From Combretum micranthum (taxonomy: Eukaryota; Streptophyta; Magnoliopsida; Myrtales; Combretaceae): a stretch of 64,000 nt of DNA. The notes beneath the pieces were generated by a model. That model was given only the letters and a program-made list of their open reading frames with translations, searched no databases and was not told the origin of the DNA. This document shows, one piece after another, positions 1 to 13,089 of this stretch; the stretch's first letter is position 1, and each line of letters starts with the position of its first letter. A program made the position numbers and the translations under genes. The stretch is taken from the NCBI GenBank assembly GCA_024138025.1, contig JAMXBD010001381.1:186001-250000 (forward strand). The letters run 5' to 3'.

Positions 1-1283
1 AATTTTTTAAATTTTACAATTGATTATCTTATCGTTATCTATTTTTTTACAATTAACTATCTTACACAAATACTTCAAATAATCTCAAAAAACTTATAGG
101 CAATAAATTAAAGTTTTCAAATTTTAAGTAGTTAAGTAAAAAAATAAATAAAATTGGGGTACATTTATCTTCTTTGTACTACTTACTAGACAAGTCAATT
201 AAACATAGTATTAATCAACATTTGGTAGAATTTTTAATAGTGATCATAAAAGTATTCAAATGAAAAAATACGGACAAATTGACACTACCAATGGGAAAGG
301 TGGAAATAAAAGGTGAAGACTCGAAATAGAATAAAATGCAGTTTTTATTTTGTGTCCGGTAACGTCTAGAAAAAATAGAAGAAAAAGTTTCCATTCCTTC
401 TTTGGATTGTCCCTAGAAAGGAAAAAAGAGGGGGAAATCGAGTCAATAAGAGCATTCTTCAAACAGGATTATTAATACGGAACCCTATATGAAGACTTTA
501 TTTTTCATGATTCTATAAGATAGGGGAGGTTTTTAATATTTTTCAAGGTCCTATGCTAAGGACCTAAAAGGTAATGTCTTTCATAGTTTCTAATAGTTTT
601 TTTTTTTTATTTTATTATGTGTATTTTTTAAAGATATATAAAACTCACAAAACCTAAAAAAAGATTTAAAAGACTTTATAGAAATAGAAAGATAAAAAAA
701 AAGACTTAAATTGCTAATATAGCATTTAAAAACCTCTTTAAGCTGAAATTGGATATTTCATTAGATAAATTTACTTGTACTTCTATTTTAATAAACATTG
801 TTATTGGACGACTTTATAATTATCTCCCCTTTCCATCCATTTATCTAGTCTTTTGATATATATTATATATATGTTTATATAGGCACACTTCAAGCTCAAG
901 GTAGAAATATTTTCACCAATTTTTTAATTTTTTTTTACCATTTTCATTCTTTATGTAAATTTCCCAACATATTAATTTCCTTTAATTTTCCTCATTTTCA
1001 AGCTAAGTATGAGAATTTAAATAGAATAGAAGTAAAAATTAAAAGCCCAAATAAGAAAGAAAGATGGCAAAAAAATCTGACATAATGCTTACCTTTTACA
1101 TGCAACCTTCTCATTAATATTTTTTCTTTTTCCGTAGGATTATAAGCCTCCTCCAAAACCCTAAGACAAAGACAACACGCAACGTAATAAAATTAATTGC
1201 AGTCAATGATAACTTTAAGAATATTTTAATGAAAAAACCAGAAAAATTAAAAAAAAAGTTGTGTTGTGTAATGTAATGTGTAC
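1..1283. other. Intergenic AT-rich DNA upstream of gene 1
   Basis: No coding exon was recognised. The stretch is AT-rich with long A and T runs. Around 470-780 it carries a segment resembling the repeat at 10086-10330 (shared features: a 'gaccctat..gaagactt' start, 'tctataagat.ggg', and a T-rich middle ending near 'aaagatatat'), so it is probably an old MITE-like element without clear ends. Confidence 0.4.
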
Positions 1284-1546
1284 TATAAATAAAAAATCAA
1301 CACAGAATCTGTTGCTCCCTCTTTCCTCACTCCAACTCTCTTTTTCTTTCACTTTCTCACTCCAATCGCAAACAAAAAACCCCATTAATACCCCTTCTCT
1401 CTCTTTCAATCTCTTTCTATCTTTAATGACGCGCTTTAATGGCGGCTAATTGATTCATCATCTCTCTCCTCCGCTCTATCCCTCTTCATCATAAAAAAAA
1501 CCCCCCTTTCTCTCTCTCTATTCCATTCTCTCTTCACAATCCCCAA
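1284..1546 (+). promoter_or_regulatory. Core promoter and CT-rich leader of gene 1
   Basis: A TATA-box match (TATAAAT) lies at 1284-1290. About 30 bp downstream begins a long pyrimidine-rich tract (roughly 1315-1546, dominated by CTCT and TTTC runs) that continues to the start codon at 1547. A TATA box followed by CT-rich leader sequence is typical of plant housekeeping genes. The transcription start is inferred at about 1315; no transcript evidence is available here. Confidence 0.5.
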
Positions 1547-4500
1547 ATGTACCACTACTACTTCTACTGCCTCTTTCTCTTCTTCATCTGCACTATCTCT
1601 CTCTTCTCTCTCTTATTCATCTCCTTCTCTCTCTACAAACCAACATTCCGCCGCAAACCCAAAGCCACCACCTCCACCACCGCGTTTTCCAATGACCCAC
1701 AAGACCAAACCACCCCAAAACCACAAGAAACCGAACGAACCGACCCGGATGGCGGAACCGACCCTACCCACTTGACCCTCGAGATCCTCCCTTCGGATAC
1801 TGAATTGGGTCCGGTCAAAAGAAGAAGAGGAAGAAGAGAAAGAAGAAAGATAAGACCTTGAACAATTGCACTGATTCCAGGAGTGAAGAGGAAGAAAAGG
1901 AAAAGGAAAAAGAAAAAGAAAAAGAAAAGAGGTTTTCGGGCTTGGATTCGGGTAAACCGGACTTGGTGTGTTTATACCCGTTTACGTCATCGGGCAGTGC
2001 TACTCAAAGGAGGATAAAACAGCATTTTGACCAGCTTGTCAAGTGTAACGAATCCAAAGGATTGACTCTCGCTCAGGTTTCTTGTCCAACTCAAAATTCT
2101 TGCTTTTTTTTTATATTTTGTTTTGTTTTATTTTGAATATTTTAAATGAGGAAGATAAGATTTTGGTTGTGTGGCATTTGTTATGATTTCGAATTAGATT
2201 TTTTTTTTCGGTCCGTATGTTTAGGTCGATAATGTGGGCTGGTAATCTATAATCGTGTTTTATTTCGTATCAAATTTAGTTTGTCTTATGAAAAAACATA
2301 TTATTGGGTAATCTTTGTAAATGAGTACTTTATTTTATAACGGTAGATGTCGTGTCGTGTCCGGATTGATGGGTTGTACCAACTATGGCATTTGTGGTTT
2401 CCTTTAGGTTAATTGTATTGTGTTTGTGTTGTATCTTGTCAATCTGCCACCCTTGACTGTTCATGTGTATTTGAGCAAAAGTTTCTAGGAAAATGTATAA
2501 TGATTTTTGTATTGAATGTGTAGAGCCTTGTTTTATTATGGGAATTGATTATTTCCAGTGAACTGAATAATCAGAACATTGGAAATTGTTAATTTTCTTC
2601 TTAGCCAAGCAAAACAAGTGCCATGCGCGGATGCTTGTTAGCAAATCTGAATCATCTATACAGCATGTGTATCATAGAAAAACAGCAGCTTTTGTTGAAA
2701 TTTTGATTATCGTTTTCTTTTCAATTTACTGTTGTAATTGCATGTATCCGTGTGAAAGTCATGGGAGAATGATGCATAGGAGCTATACTATTGATGTGAA
2801 ACTGCGAGGACTTGTGGAATTTGTTGTGTATATGATTGCAAAGTGATGGTGTGGAAGTGAGAAATGTTGCTGTTGCACTAATTGAATTCACCAGGTGTTA
2901 GGCATGTGGTAATGACCAGAAGAAATGCAGGATTGTTAACAAGGAAATGTTTTTGGTAGGATTATCCTGTAGGTTAACATTAGCATCAATTGTATTGATG
3001 GGATATCAAAGGAGATGTAGCATGAAATCGGTTAAACTGTTAAGACATTGATCGTGCTTTAGCAAAGCCATTAGGTTTTCGTATCATATGGATCAAACAT
3101 CCTAACCGATGTGTGGTAGCCCTGCTGTACCTTTCCTGAACTTTTCCATCGCCACTTGTCTAAGAACATGATACTCCAAGAAGCAACCACATCTCAAGAA
3201 AATGATAACTGATGATTATTGTGGATCAGATGAAAATTACAGTCAAAAAACTAATGACACAGTTTCATTAGTTTCCTTGCAGTTATTATTTCTTCTTCCT
3301 AAAGCTGAGAACAGTATTGCCACAACAGTGTTTTAGATAGTGCAATGGAACATAGTTTACTTTTCATTCACAAGAAGAATCCTTTCAAGCACGCAGTTGT
3401 CCCTTTGTTGCATGCCTGATTTTGTGTCCATGTTGGTTTGAGTTTGCTTTATTATATGATGAGATACAGAAAGTTGTCTAAATGTTCTGTTGGTTTTTGC
3501 ATATTTTCATCAAGCATGTTTTCAAATCTCAAGTATTATTGATTTTCCTCAGACTGAAAACTGTGTTTGATCCATAAAGATAGACAAGTGACCTGTTCCC
3601 AAATGATTTACTTTTTGGTGCAGCAAATACATTCAACTGAGGTTTTTTGATGAACTAGTTTATTGCATGACTAATGATGCTATTACTACATTTACAAAAA
3701 ATAATAAAAAAAAAAGTAAATAAATAGATTACTGAACAGTGGCTTCTGTGGTTCTTTAACTGCAAAAATTCTGACTACTCCTTCATACCATGTATCTGCA
3801 GGTTGGCGAGTTTGCTAATTGCTTAATTGAGGCTAGAAGTGAACTACAGCACAAGTATGTTATGTAGCATATGCTCAATGCTAGTTTAGTAGGCAAAACT
3901 TACCAGATACATCCAATTCATTATCATTTATCCTTGTGCATGTACAAACTAAATCGATCATGCTTAACCAGATGGTGGTTTGATATTTTTCTTATTTTTG
4001 CATATGATGCAGAAAGTCCTAACTAGATTAGGTATCTTATTATGACTATTGCAAACTTTTAAATATGTATACTCTAGAAGTTTTCTCTGTCATCACATGA
4101 AAATTTTGGCTCCTCTTTGCACATTGTGCTGTTGAGAGCACTTATCCAATTCTTGAGATTTTATCCAGGTCGGAGGTTATACAACGAAAGTTTACAATAA
4201 CTAAGGCTCTACTGCTAAAAGCAGACAGATCTTCCTTTGACCGCCTTCGGCAGCAGGTCTGTGATGGAACCTAATATGGATTGTGGTAGAAAATATGTGC
4301 ACTTCAGTATACCTCCTGCTGTACTGGACTAACATGATGGTATCTCAGATATACAAGCTAGAGCTAGAGCAAAAGAGGTTAGAAGAAGATGCGTTTGTTT
4401 ATAACTGGCTTCAACAGCAGCTTAAACTCTCACCGGCATACAAGAAGGTAACTTTCATATTATAAATGATCCTTGTTGGGTCCTCTTTAAATTTTAATTA

Positions 4501-5177
4501 TACCAATATTGGAAAAAATTGCCTTTTCACAAACTTTGGTGGTGGAAAATTTTTTTCATAATTCCCTTGCTGCAATGTGATTACATCCCTTGCATTCTGA
4601 AGATCAATTGTTCCACCTTCTCTGCAATTGAACATTCAATAAGGTCTAAGGCTAAAGTCAACATTGACGAGTAAAATTTATGACTAGAATCGCTTCATTT
4701 TCTCCAAGAAACAAAAGAAATATCACCGATTTGTATTCAATTGTTGGCATAAAACTTTTTTGTTAAATGTGAACTTCTGATGATTGTATGGTGTGGTAAC
4801 TCTCATTGTCCTTGTAACATGCAAATTTATCTTGAATTTTCTGGTCTCAAAACAGCCAAAGCCTTTGTGGTCTTCTATTATGGATAACATCACATGATTT
4901 AATGCTCTCTCTCTCATATGAATATAGATGCTTGAAATTAGTTCTTCCATGGAGCTGAAGGCCCAATCTAGTGAGGCGATCGAAACTGAGGATTCGGAAT
5001 TGCCAGACATTTCATTTGAAGAGTTATTAGCTCAAGAGAGAAAGATTCTTTTTGGTTAGTTGCTGATCCATAAAGTCAAATATTCCTGCTTAGGATCCTT
5101 TTCATGCACTACCAACTATGACTTGACTTCTCTTTCTGATCACTTGCAGGCAGAAAATGGGGAAGTCGAAATCATGA
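1547..5177 (+). CDS. Plant conserved protein of unknown function, N-terminal membrane segment and coiled coil; two apparent one-base deletions
   Basis: Six exons join with GT-AG introns: 1547-2076, 3802-3854, 4169-4256, 4349-4447, 4928-5054 and 5150-5177. If one base is allowed back in exon 1 and one in exon 5, the model is 308 codons. Residues about 6-29 form one hydrophobic membrane segment, followed by a Pro/Thr-rich stretch, a Lys/Arg run near residue 95, an E/K repeat near 120, and a well-ordered region beginning LVCLYPFTSS. The last half is helical and charged (for example KLELEQKRLEEDAFVYNWLQ). I recall this C-terminal half as a plant-specific uncharacterised family but cannot name it. 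Two reading-frame breaks are visible. Between 1804 and 1859 the membrane frame stops at 1859-1861 while the downstream frame is open. Near 5036-5044 the shifted frame splices to end in ..FWQKMGKSKS and a stop. Without the second shift the protein either ends just after 5054 or, if spliced, gains an unrelated hydrophobic tail. The start is the first ATG after the leader. Confidence 0.75.
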
Positions 5178-6380
5178 TCGAGCTGAGAGGAAAAGAAATC
5201 TTGCTGTTGTTAACTTTGCTGCATGGTTTAGTGCCTTTTAGTATGTATATTCTTCTAAATCATCATGCACCACATTGCAGAGTGCACCTGATTTTTTTGC
5301 TGCCTGTTTTTTGGTGGCTTTATCTGATAAAAAATGCCAGGCATGTTTCTTGTATTCGGCTTTTCTTTTCTATATTATAGGGAGATGGGGTCAGTTACAA
5401 ATGTCTGGAAACAAAAAGGTTTTTGAGCACAAAATTCTGTTGAAATCTAAAATTTCTGCTAAGTTAAACCTTCTTTGTGGTGGATGTGGAAGTATCTAGT
5501 TAGGCTAGCCAAAGACGTGTGTTCGCATTCCTTTGGAAAACAACGATGTTAATTCTAATATGTTTGAGTTAATCACTATACGCACTCTTAGGTAGACGAT
5601 AAGGAAGGCTGATGTCCTCCTCCTATATGAGAATGGCCTAAAAAGTTATATAACTCGGGACCTCCTATCTCTAGGTTATCATGTCACTGATTTGAGAACA
5701 TATGGCTTAATGGGATATGTGTGTGGATTTGATTTTTCTTATTTGTGGATTGTGTACTCTATACATGATGATGTGAGGGAAGGAATACCTATAAAGGGAT
5801 GGTTGCGGGATCACATTAGTCTTGCTTTAAGAGTGTGTCACTTGCATCTTTTTATAGGCTATAGCTGCCAAGGAGGCATGTGTGTCCATTAGAAGCCTCC
5901 CTCACTAGGAGGTTCCCATGATTTGGTTTGTCACTCTGAAGTATGACTAGGGTTGGATGGGGTACTCATTCTATGGGGGGTCATGTTGCACAGGTCGGTG
6001 TGGTTGCAGTGACGGATCGTGGTGGCAGGGTTGTGGCAGTGCAGCAGTGATGGTAAGTGCGTGGATTGGATGGCTGGCTAGCTTGGTGGCGTGTCTTAGA
6101 ACATAATATTATCAAACGGATTTAACATTAGGGATTATGACAGGATAAGGAATTAGCACCTCTACAGCTCTACCTTTGCTCTCCCAGGAAAAAAAAAAAA
6201 AAAACAAACTATAAATCATCTGTGCTCTGCCACCATTGCCGCAGTGAGTGGACGCATCGCGTCTTGCATATGTTGGCTATCATATTTTTGGTATGAAAGT
6301 TTACGGAAAATCTTCACCAGAATCAGATCCAGCATTAGCAAAGGGTAAATTAACCCAAAAAAAATTAGCAGAGGGTATTC
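5178..6380. other. 3' flank of gene 1 and intergenic DNA
   Basis: The first few hundred bases probably hold the 3' UTR of gene 1. Open frames at 5060-5380 and 5275-5499 lie in or after the last exon without intron or codon support, so I do not call them genes. Around 5990-6090 there is a GT/GC-richer patch of no recognised origin. Confidence 0.35.
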
Positions 6381-6690
6381 TTAGACCATGTTTAATGCAC
6401 GGTGCTTAGCGTGGCTTTTTCTTGCCGAAGGACCGAGGTACAGGTTCTTCAGCATTAAGCCCGGTCCTTCAAAAAGTTAAGCAGGGGTCCTTATTGGGGT
6501 CCTCTGACAAAGGATCCTAAAATATTAGTATTTTTATTATTTTTAATGTTTGTTTGTGCATAATTTTGTTAATAGGGGTCTCTTTAATAATATAAATAAA
6601 TATAAAAACTATTTTTTAAGAATTGCTTAAGAGTTTCTTAAAAATAAAAGATTCTTAAGATATTGATGTAGTATTTAGGGATTCAAAACG
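6381..6690. repeat. MITE-like repeat with GGACC/GGTCC motifs
   Basis: This stretch has repeated short inverted motifs (ggaccgagg, cggtccttc, ggggtcctt, ggggtcctc, ggatcc) followed by an AT-rich tail. That is the look of the widespread plant MITE class that begins near 'catctccaatg..ggtcc'. Ends and target-site duplication were not resolved, so the boundaries are approximate. Confidence 0.3.
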
Positions 6691-6723
6691 AGATTTGTAG
6701 GATTGGATTAAAGAAGCGATATA

Positions 6724-7600
6724 GGGCTGTGCAAAAAAATCGAATGTTTAGAATAATCAAACAAAAATTAAAAAACCAATCTAAAAAGAAAAATGGTTAA
6801 TCAATCCATTGGTTTTTGTTTAGGATTTATATTTTTTTTTTTTGGTTTTTGGTTTATAGAATTAGAAATCGATGGTTTCAGTCAACTAATCCGTATTTAT
6901 AAATATATATAATTTGTAATATATTTATATAATTATTTTTAAAAATATATGTATATATAAATACTAAATAGCTGAATGTTGAAACGTGAAATCCTATCTT
7001 CTTGGGGAATATAGGAAAATGCTCGTAAGAAAGTGTTCAATTTTAAGTTATTATACTACTGCAATTTCAAACATGTGTTGATCAGAACAATCATGTTTTA
7101 ATTTGATGATAGTTCTACTCTTGAAGACTTTTTTGTTATTATATGTTTAATGATATTATCAATATGAATTATGTTGAAATGAATGGTTGAGATGAAAAGA
7201 AACAAATGCATGTATGCTTGAAAATTGGAATTGTGGTGTTTAATTAAGATTTTATATTGAGTTCAATGATTCAAGTTTGATAAGAGCAAAAGGTTATTAT
7301 AATGATTATCTTAATGACATTAATATATGTTGAAAACTCTTTCACATATTTTATATTCTTAATTTATCATTTTTAATATAATTATAAAAAAAAAGCTCTT
7401 AATTTTTTTACAAACATAATGGTTAATTGTCAATTTTGCATAATCATTATGTTAACTGGTTAAAAATCGAAAAACGAAAAAATTAATCGAAAAAAAGGAT
7501 TAGTCATTCATAACGGGTAGGTTTAGGATCAGAATATTAAAAAATAAATTATTACGTTTATATTTAAAAAATTAAGCTACGTTCTGGTTAATCGAACCGT
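6724..7600. mobile_element. Degenerate hAT-type non-autonomous element
   Basis: The left end 'tagggctgtgcaaaaaaatc' closely resembles the left end of the better-defined hAT MITE at 44693 (taaggctgtgccaaaaaaca). Both are followed by an AT-rich body with 'aaccaatc/aaccg'-type motifs, and the right side at 7555-7600 carries 'aatcgaaccgt'. No clear 8-bp target duplication could be paired, so the right boundary is a guess. Confidence 0.4.
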
Positions 7601-9900
7601 AAATACCTAATGTTACATTAGAAGGTCATTGCTTGTACGAGGGACAGTGACGATTGACATTTGAGAAAGGACAGCTTAGCTAATATGGTCAAGTTGAGGA
7701 AAGGATATGTCCTTTTATTTTCCTTGCTATCAAGTGTCAATCCTCCCTGTCCGTCCACACATAAACTACAATGGGAAGTTTTTTTATTCAATAAGGACAT
7801 GACTTCCTCTTCTGAAACTGTAAAATATATGCATATAATCAAATCACTTTCATTGTGAGCGATCGCCGGCGTAGTCACCCTTTACCTTTTACTTGGGGGT
7901 GAAGACAAGGACCGATCCTGTTTGGACTCAATTCATGAAAAAAGATTCAATAAGGGTGATAGGTCACGTGTTTTGTGTGTCAAGCAAGATGGTAGCAATG
8001 AATTTTAAAGTATATAGTTTCTATAGAAGTATCTACATTTTATCGGTATTCATAAGCCATTAACTATTTCACTTGTGTATTATGCTTGGCTTATTCACTT
8101 TGCTAAATGAATAAGCTTCTAATTGAATTCCTATTATGAATGAATGAAATAGAGTTGTAATAAGATTTTTCTCTATTAATTTTTTATTTAAATGGTGGTA
8201 TTTAAAAAATAAAAAATAGTAGTTCCAGCATTGAATTGATATTCATAGATTTGAATAATGAATGGCTAGTTAATGTTTTGTATAATAGAGATTCATTGTG
8301 GAATCACTATTTAATGAACTAAGTTGTAATAGCTATTCGTAAGAAATAAGGTTGTAATGGAATTGTAAATACAGTAATGTGAACGAGCAGCTAATGAATT
8401 TTTTATTCAATTCCTAATGTACAATTAATAATTGATTTGAAGAAATAAACTTTTGAAAAAATAAAATAATAATTTTCCTATGTTTAAAAGTAAAATTATT
8501 AGCTATAGCATAGTTACAGAAAGAAAGTTTTATGGTAATTGAATTATTATGCGTAGGCCAATGCAAACTTTACAGTTTGTGTTAAAATTTTGAACAAGAT
8601 CAATTATCAAGAAACGTTTAATATTGCTTGCCTACTTGTATATTGGCTTCTTCAAAATTTTATTTGGTGTTGATACATGTTTGAAAAAACTCAGTACAAT
8701 CCTGTTTATCATAGAGAATCATCTACCAACTTATATCAAATATAAGGAAAAATTTGTCCTTCCATAGGTCTATTGAATTGAAATATGGTAAATATCATGG
8801 AAACATCGGACTCCCGTGGCGATATAGTCGTGTTTAAAGTTCGAATTCTTCAACGAATATAGGATGAGCACAAGAATGAATCTGTCGGGAGTGGCTTTTG
8901 CTGATGAAGATTCGACAATTGGGATATAGATTCTAAGACTTGTATTCAAGATAAGATTATACATCTGCTTGTGCAGCAGGAAACATTAAACAGATCGGCA
9001 AATTGAGGCACATTACAAAATTTATTTAAGGAGAAATTGCAATAACACCCCTTAAACTTAAAGGATAATGTGAATTATTCCTTTGAACTTTAAGAGCATG
9101 TTTTTAATCTCTTAAATTCTCATTTACATGCATAGTTAATGACATGTCATATTTTCCGTTAAAACAAACAGAAAAAAAGTGCAGATTCAACCCCTAAACT
9201 TTTCCACAAAATATGATGCTTATAATAGGATTAAAACATAAGATGCTCCCATGCGATCCTTAGGGCTTTTAATTCACCCAAGGAATGGTAAGTTCAGCAT
9301 AGAAAAAACATACAAGTAATTTGAAAGAGAAAGAAGCTCCTACTATACTGAATTCACCCCAATGTCTAGATACTATACAACCGAGAGGTTTGTCATACAA
9401 GTAAAGAATAAAGGTTAATTGATATAACAATTATAACTCCTTCATAACTACTACATTCGCCTATCATACTACTAGATATAATTAATCAAGACAATCTAGA
9501 TTCTACTAAGATATTCTAAAATCCTCTAGAACTTTCATGGGGTTGGGACCTTCATTAGATTTTTAGACCTTGGTATTCTTTTGAAATGGGGTCTTAAGGA
9601 ACTCCATAAGTCTAGCCCAGCTTTGGAAAGGCGTGACACTTGCAAAAATAAGAGATTTGCTATTCTTATTCTAATTATTTTTCTTGTTTTGTGAACCAAA
9701 ATGCTTCATCTAATTAGAGAAAATTTGAGATTTTTGGAATTGGTGTTTAGATTTTACACTTTTGGATTACAATTCTTTTGAACGATTTTATTCTCTTTTA
9801 TTCAACTAACTAGCTAACTTAACAAGCGAAGCAACATTCCAATAAGCACTTTAACATGTCTTATTGGCAAAGATTCTTAGACTAAAGGTGTAATGATAAT
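7601..9900. other. Intergenic DNA without recognisable genes
   Basis: AT-rich sequence. Short open frames at 7618-7878 and 8770-8964 (both - strand) show no domain, codon or splice support. The part at 8100-8420 has repeated 'gaatgaat' and 'attcat' motifs that suggest eroded transposon sequence. I see nothing else. Confidence 0.35.
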
Positions 9901-9929
9901 TCGAATTGTACCAATTCGTATAACTCAAT

Positions 9930-10640
9930 GGACGTCCTCTCTCCAGTAATGTTTCCAGAATGAAAAGGTATAACTCATATGTAATTTGATCCTTTAAAAG
10001 TAACTTGTTCATCATCCCTTAGACAAATCATTAGTCTTGGCAATAATTAAGATTTGGATCTTTAATTTAATTTAAACTTCTACTAGAGCATCCCCATCTC
10101 GTGTCCTTAAAATAGACCCTGTGTAAAAGACTTCACTTTTTGAGGTTCTATAAGATGGGACAGGTTCTTAAAACATTTTAGAGTATCTACCAAGAACCCC
10201 AAAAAGTGAGATCCTCCATATCCTTTTATAGTTTTTTATTTTGTTAAGTATATTATGTAAAGATATATCAGATCCATAAAATCTAAAAACATGCAGGGAC
10301 ATATGTAAAGAGCCTTAGGAATAAATTAGTGTATTATGCTAACCCATGTTGGCCTGGTCAAAAATACATTTTCAGCCAATGCCCAAAATGATCCTGAAAT
10401 ATGGAATAATAATCCTAAAGCTTTTAATTATAATGGTTAAGGAATTCAAATTGTCCAACGTTTAAGCCCAACTAATGGAGAAGCCGGATTTTGTCTGCAT
10501 TCCTCTTAGTTGGGTTCATCTTTGTCATTGTCTATCTGGTATGATGAAACTAAGTTGAAGGCACCAAAGCTAAGAACCTTTCCCTTCACTCTTTAAAAAC
10601 CTGAAGTGAAAGCTCAAGTAGTCTATATAACACGAACAGT
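9930..10640. repeat. Copy 1 of an old direct duplication (with 13090-13490)
   Basis: Several ordered matches are shared with 13090-13490 in the same orientation: 'aactcatatgtaa..ttgatc', then 'aacccatgttgg.ctg.tcaaaaatac', then 'ccaac.tttaa.cc.aactaatgg', then 'tctttgt.attgtc' and 'aagttg.aggcacc/gagacatc'. The spacing differs mainly because copy 1 contains an extra element at 10086-10330. Function unknown and noncoding as far as I can see. Confidence 0.4.
10086..10330. mobile_element. MITE-like insertion inside duplication copy 1
   Basis: This block starts 'gagcatccccatctcgtg', contains paired 'gaccctg..' and 'gggacagg' motifs and 'aagaaccccaaaaagtgag' opposite 'cactttttgaggttct', and is missing from the matching place in copy 2. 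The repeated 'cactttttgaggttct' and its inverse at 10134-10210 give it a fold-back character. The exact ends were not determined. Confidence 0.4.
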
Positions 10641-11710
10641 TGAACACTATTTCACAGAAATAAATCAGATTTCGTTATTACATCTCAACTCTCACATCGA
10701 TATTTGATTAAAGAGATAAATAAACAAATAATCTCTAAGGTTTAAAATGAATTTCTTGAGCTTTGATCTTGGTATGTAAACACCTTTGAGAGTTATAATA
10801 ACCCTTAATTTTAATTTAGTGTAATTTTATTAAATTGAAAAATCAATCATCCTTAGTTTTGGTAAGTCATCTAAATTTAGTGGAGTTATTTGTAATATTT
10901 GAATGTTCAGTAGGTATATTCACATCTATATAAAAATTTAGGAGGGTTATTCGCAATTCCCTTTTTTTTTTTAATTCTAGAAAAATTACAAAAACAATTT
11001 CAAAAACTTTCATTAGAGTGAAAAACATGTCAAATTTAAGAAAAAAATTACAAAAATAGGAATTAAAGGAACAAATCAAATCATCATCATATTGCAAGTA
11101 GGAGATGCGATACTAAGATTTACATATGTATCGTATATCAACATGTGTATATAGCAATGTAGTTTGGTAAAGTTTTTAGAACAACATATTGCATGTTAGT
11201 CTGCATGAGCATCACATGACCAACACATGAAACACGTTTGAACAATTTTACTTATATTGCATGCTCAACATGCGATCAACATGGAATATAACATTGGTAT
11301 TATGTGATATTTGTCATCCAAGCTATATTTGTGTTTTTTTTTTTTCAAATAAATAGCTAAATAGAAAATAATCTCACTTTCATTATATATCATACCCCAA
11401 AACGATATACCTACGTTCTTAATCATGCAATATTGAACCCCTAATACGTCAGCGGATGTAATTTTTTTCCTTAAATAATGGCATTTAACATCATGGATGC
11501 ATTGCTTTTTTTTTTTTCGTTAAATAATAAAGCATGGTTGAATGTGTGAACCCAAGAATATCAAACCAAAGTTTTAGGTTTATAATAATAATAATAACCA
11601 CTCAACCAAATCGTGCATATGAGTTTAAATCGATAGCAAAATCTTAATTTCACAAGAAGACAAAATCAATGTACTTTACCTATCCCTAATTTAATGAAAT
11701 ATGCAAGTCT

Positions 11711-12100
11711 CTTGGTTTACATTTTTACGGGTAAATTACATCAAAAAGTATCAACATTTTGGGATAAGTTTATTTAAGATATCAACATTTCAAGCGACTA
11801 AAATGAAGTATCAAGGTTTCGCAAAGTGGTCAAATGAGGTATCAATGTTTTGTAAAGTTCATTTAAGGTATCAACGTTTCCATTAGTTTTCAATTAAGTT
11901 TCTAAAGTTTTCATTAATGGTCAATTATTAATACCTTATTTGACTCACTTTGCAAAACATTTATACCTCTTGTTAACCATTTGAAACATTGATATCTTAA
12001 ATGAATTTATTCCCAAATGTTGATTCCTTTTTTGAACTAGTTGAAAAGTTGATACATTTCATTGTAATGTATCCCATTTTTCATCATTGAAACATATCCC
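11711..12100. mobile_element. Fold-back MITE, probably Mutator-type
   Basis: The left part reads 'gggtaaattacatcaaaaag' then 'tatcaacattttgggataag' then 'tttaagatatcaacatttc'. The right end gives, on the other strand, 'gggatacattacaatg', 'tatcaacttttcaac', 'aatcaacatttgggaat' and 'tttaagatatcaatgtttc'. The element is therefore a long imperfect inverted repeat over most of its length. The 'gggtaaattaca' ends and long terminal repeats are typical of plant MULE-derived MITEs, which is an inference. The open frame at 11701-11886 is an artefact of this repeat. Confidence 0.55.
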
Positions 12101-12384
12101 TAGATTATACTTTCACGATCTTAAAATATATTTATATACTTTAATTTTTTAATATTTATGCATAATAAAAAAAAGGAAAAAAATTTGATACTAAAGCACT
12201 AACATTTCACCACATTTAAATAAAGAATGAAATGATTTAATAATTCCAAAAAAAAATCACTATGTAAATTGGTTAGCTATTTAATAATTCTTATAAAGGA
12301 TGTCATCACACATTTAATCTTTAAGGTTATTATATTTTATCCATATGGCATGCTGCAACAAGATGACACTCATTAAATTTTCTC

Positions 12385-12480
12385 TATCAATGGATTGTAA
12401 TCTAATGGCACTTCTCTTGAGATATTAATACTAGGTTCGAATCTCCCTTTTGTTATAATGGGAAAAAAAATTAATCTTCT
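12385..12480. repeat. Possible tRNA-derived SINE fragment
   Basis: The motif 'ggttcgaatctc' near 12433 matches a RNA polymerase III B-box, preceded about 50 bp upstream by 'taatctaatggcac' and followed by 'ataatgggaaaaaaaa'. Plant SINEs have this order of parts. No convincing A-box or complete cloverleaf was found, so this is only a possible fragment. Confidence 0.25.
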
Positions 12481-13089
12481 CTAAAATGCACTTTTATTAT
12501 GAATGCTATAGACTATAGTCTTAGAATCGATATCTCAATTATCAAATCTCCAAAAGCACAAGACCACACCATGACCCCCAACTGATTCGTTCTTATCCTC
12601 ATTTAATATTCATTGAAGAATTCCTACTCTAAATACAACTATACAGTCACCAAGAGCCCGAAGTTTTCATGATATCCACCATATCTCAATTCAACTAATC
12701 TATTGAAGGACTAACCTTTCATGTGATACAAAAAAGGAAGTTTCATATTCATAAATACTTTTTTTTTTAAACATTATCACTACGATTAGATCAATCTAAT
12801 CAACCAGTGAAATTTTTTTAGGGTTTGATGCATGTGTAAAATTAGACATTCCCTTGTTTGTGAATTAGGCATAGTGAATGAATTGGAGAAGAAGTGAGAT
12901 TTTTAAATTTGGGGCTTAGGCTTTACTAGTGGGATATCTTGGCTAATAAGTTAGTATCCTAATGGACCCTTAACATACCTACTAAAGACATAACAACATA
13001 TCGCATTCATGTCTTGTTTGAGCCACTTAATATATTTACAATCCCCATTTACCTTCACAAGAGCTTTCTCCACTCTCATGCAATTTTCC

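Noticed and set aside
5060..5380. Hydrophobic open frame after gene 1
   Set aside because: It starts in the last intron and runs into the 3' UTR; it is better explained by the frameshift in exon 5.
8770..8964. Open frame of 64 codons on the - strand
   Set aside because: No family resemblance, no splice context and AT-biased composition like the surrounding DNA.
12430..12445. Possible tRNA gene from the GGTTCGAATC motif
   Set aside because: No A-box, acceptor stem or anticodon arm could be formed; kept only as a weak SINE-like fragment.
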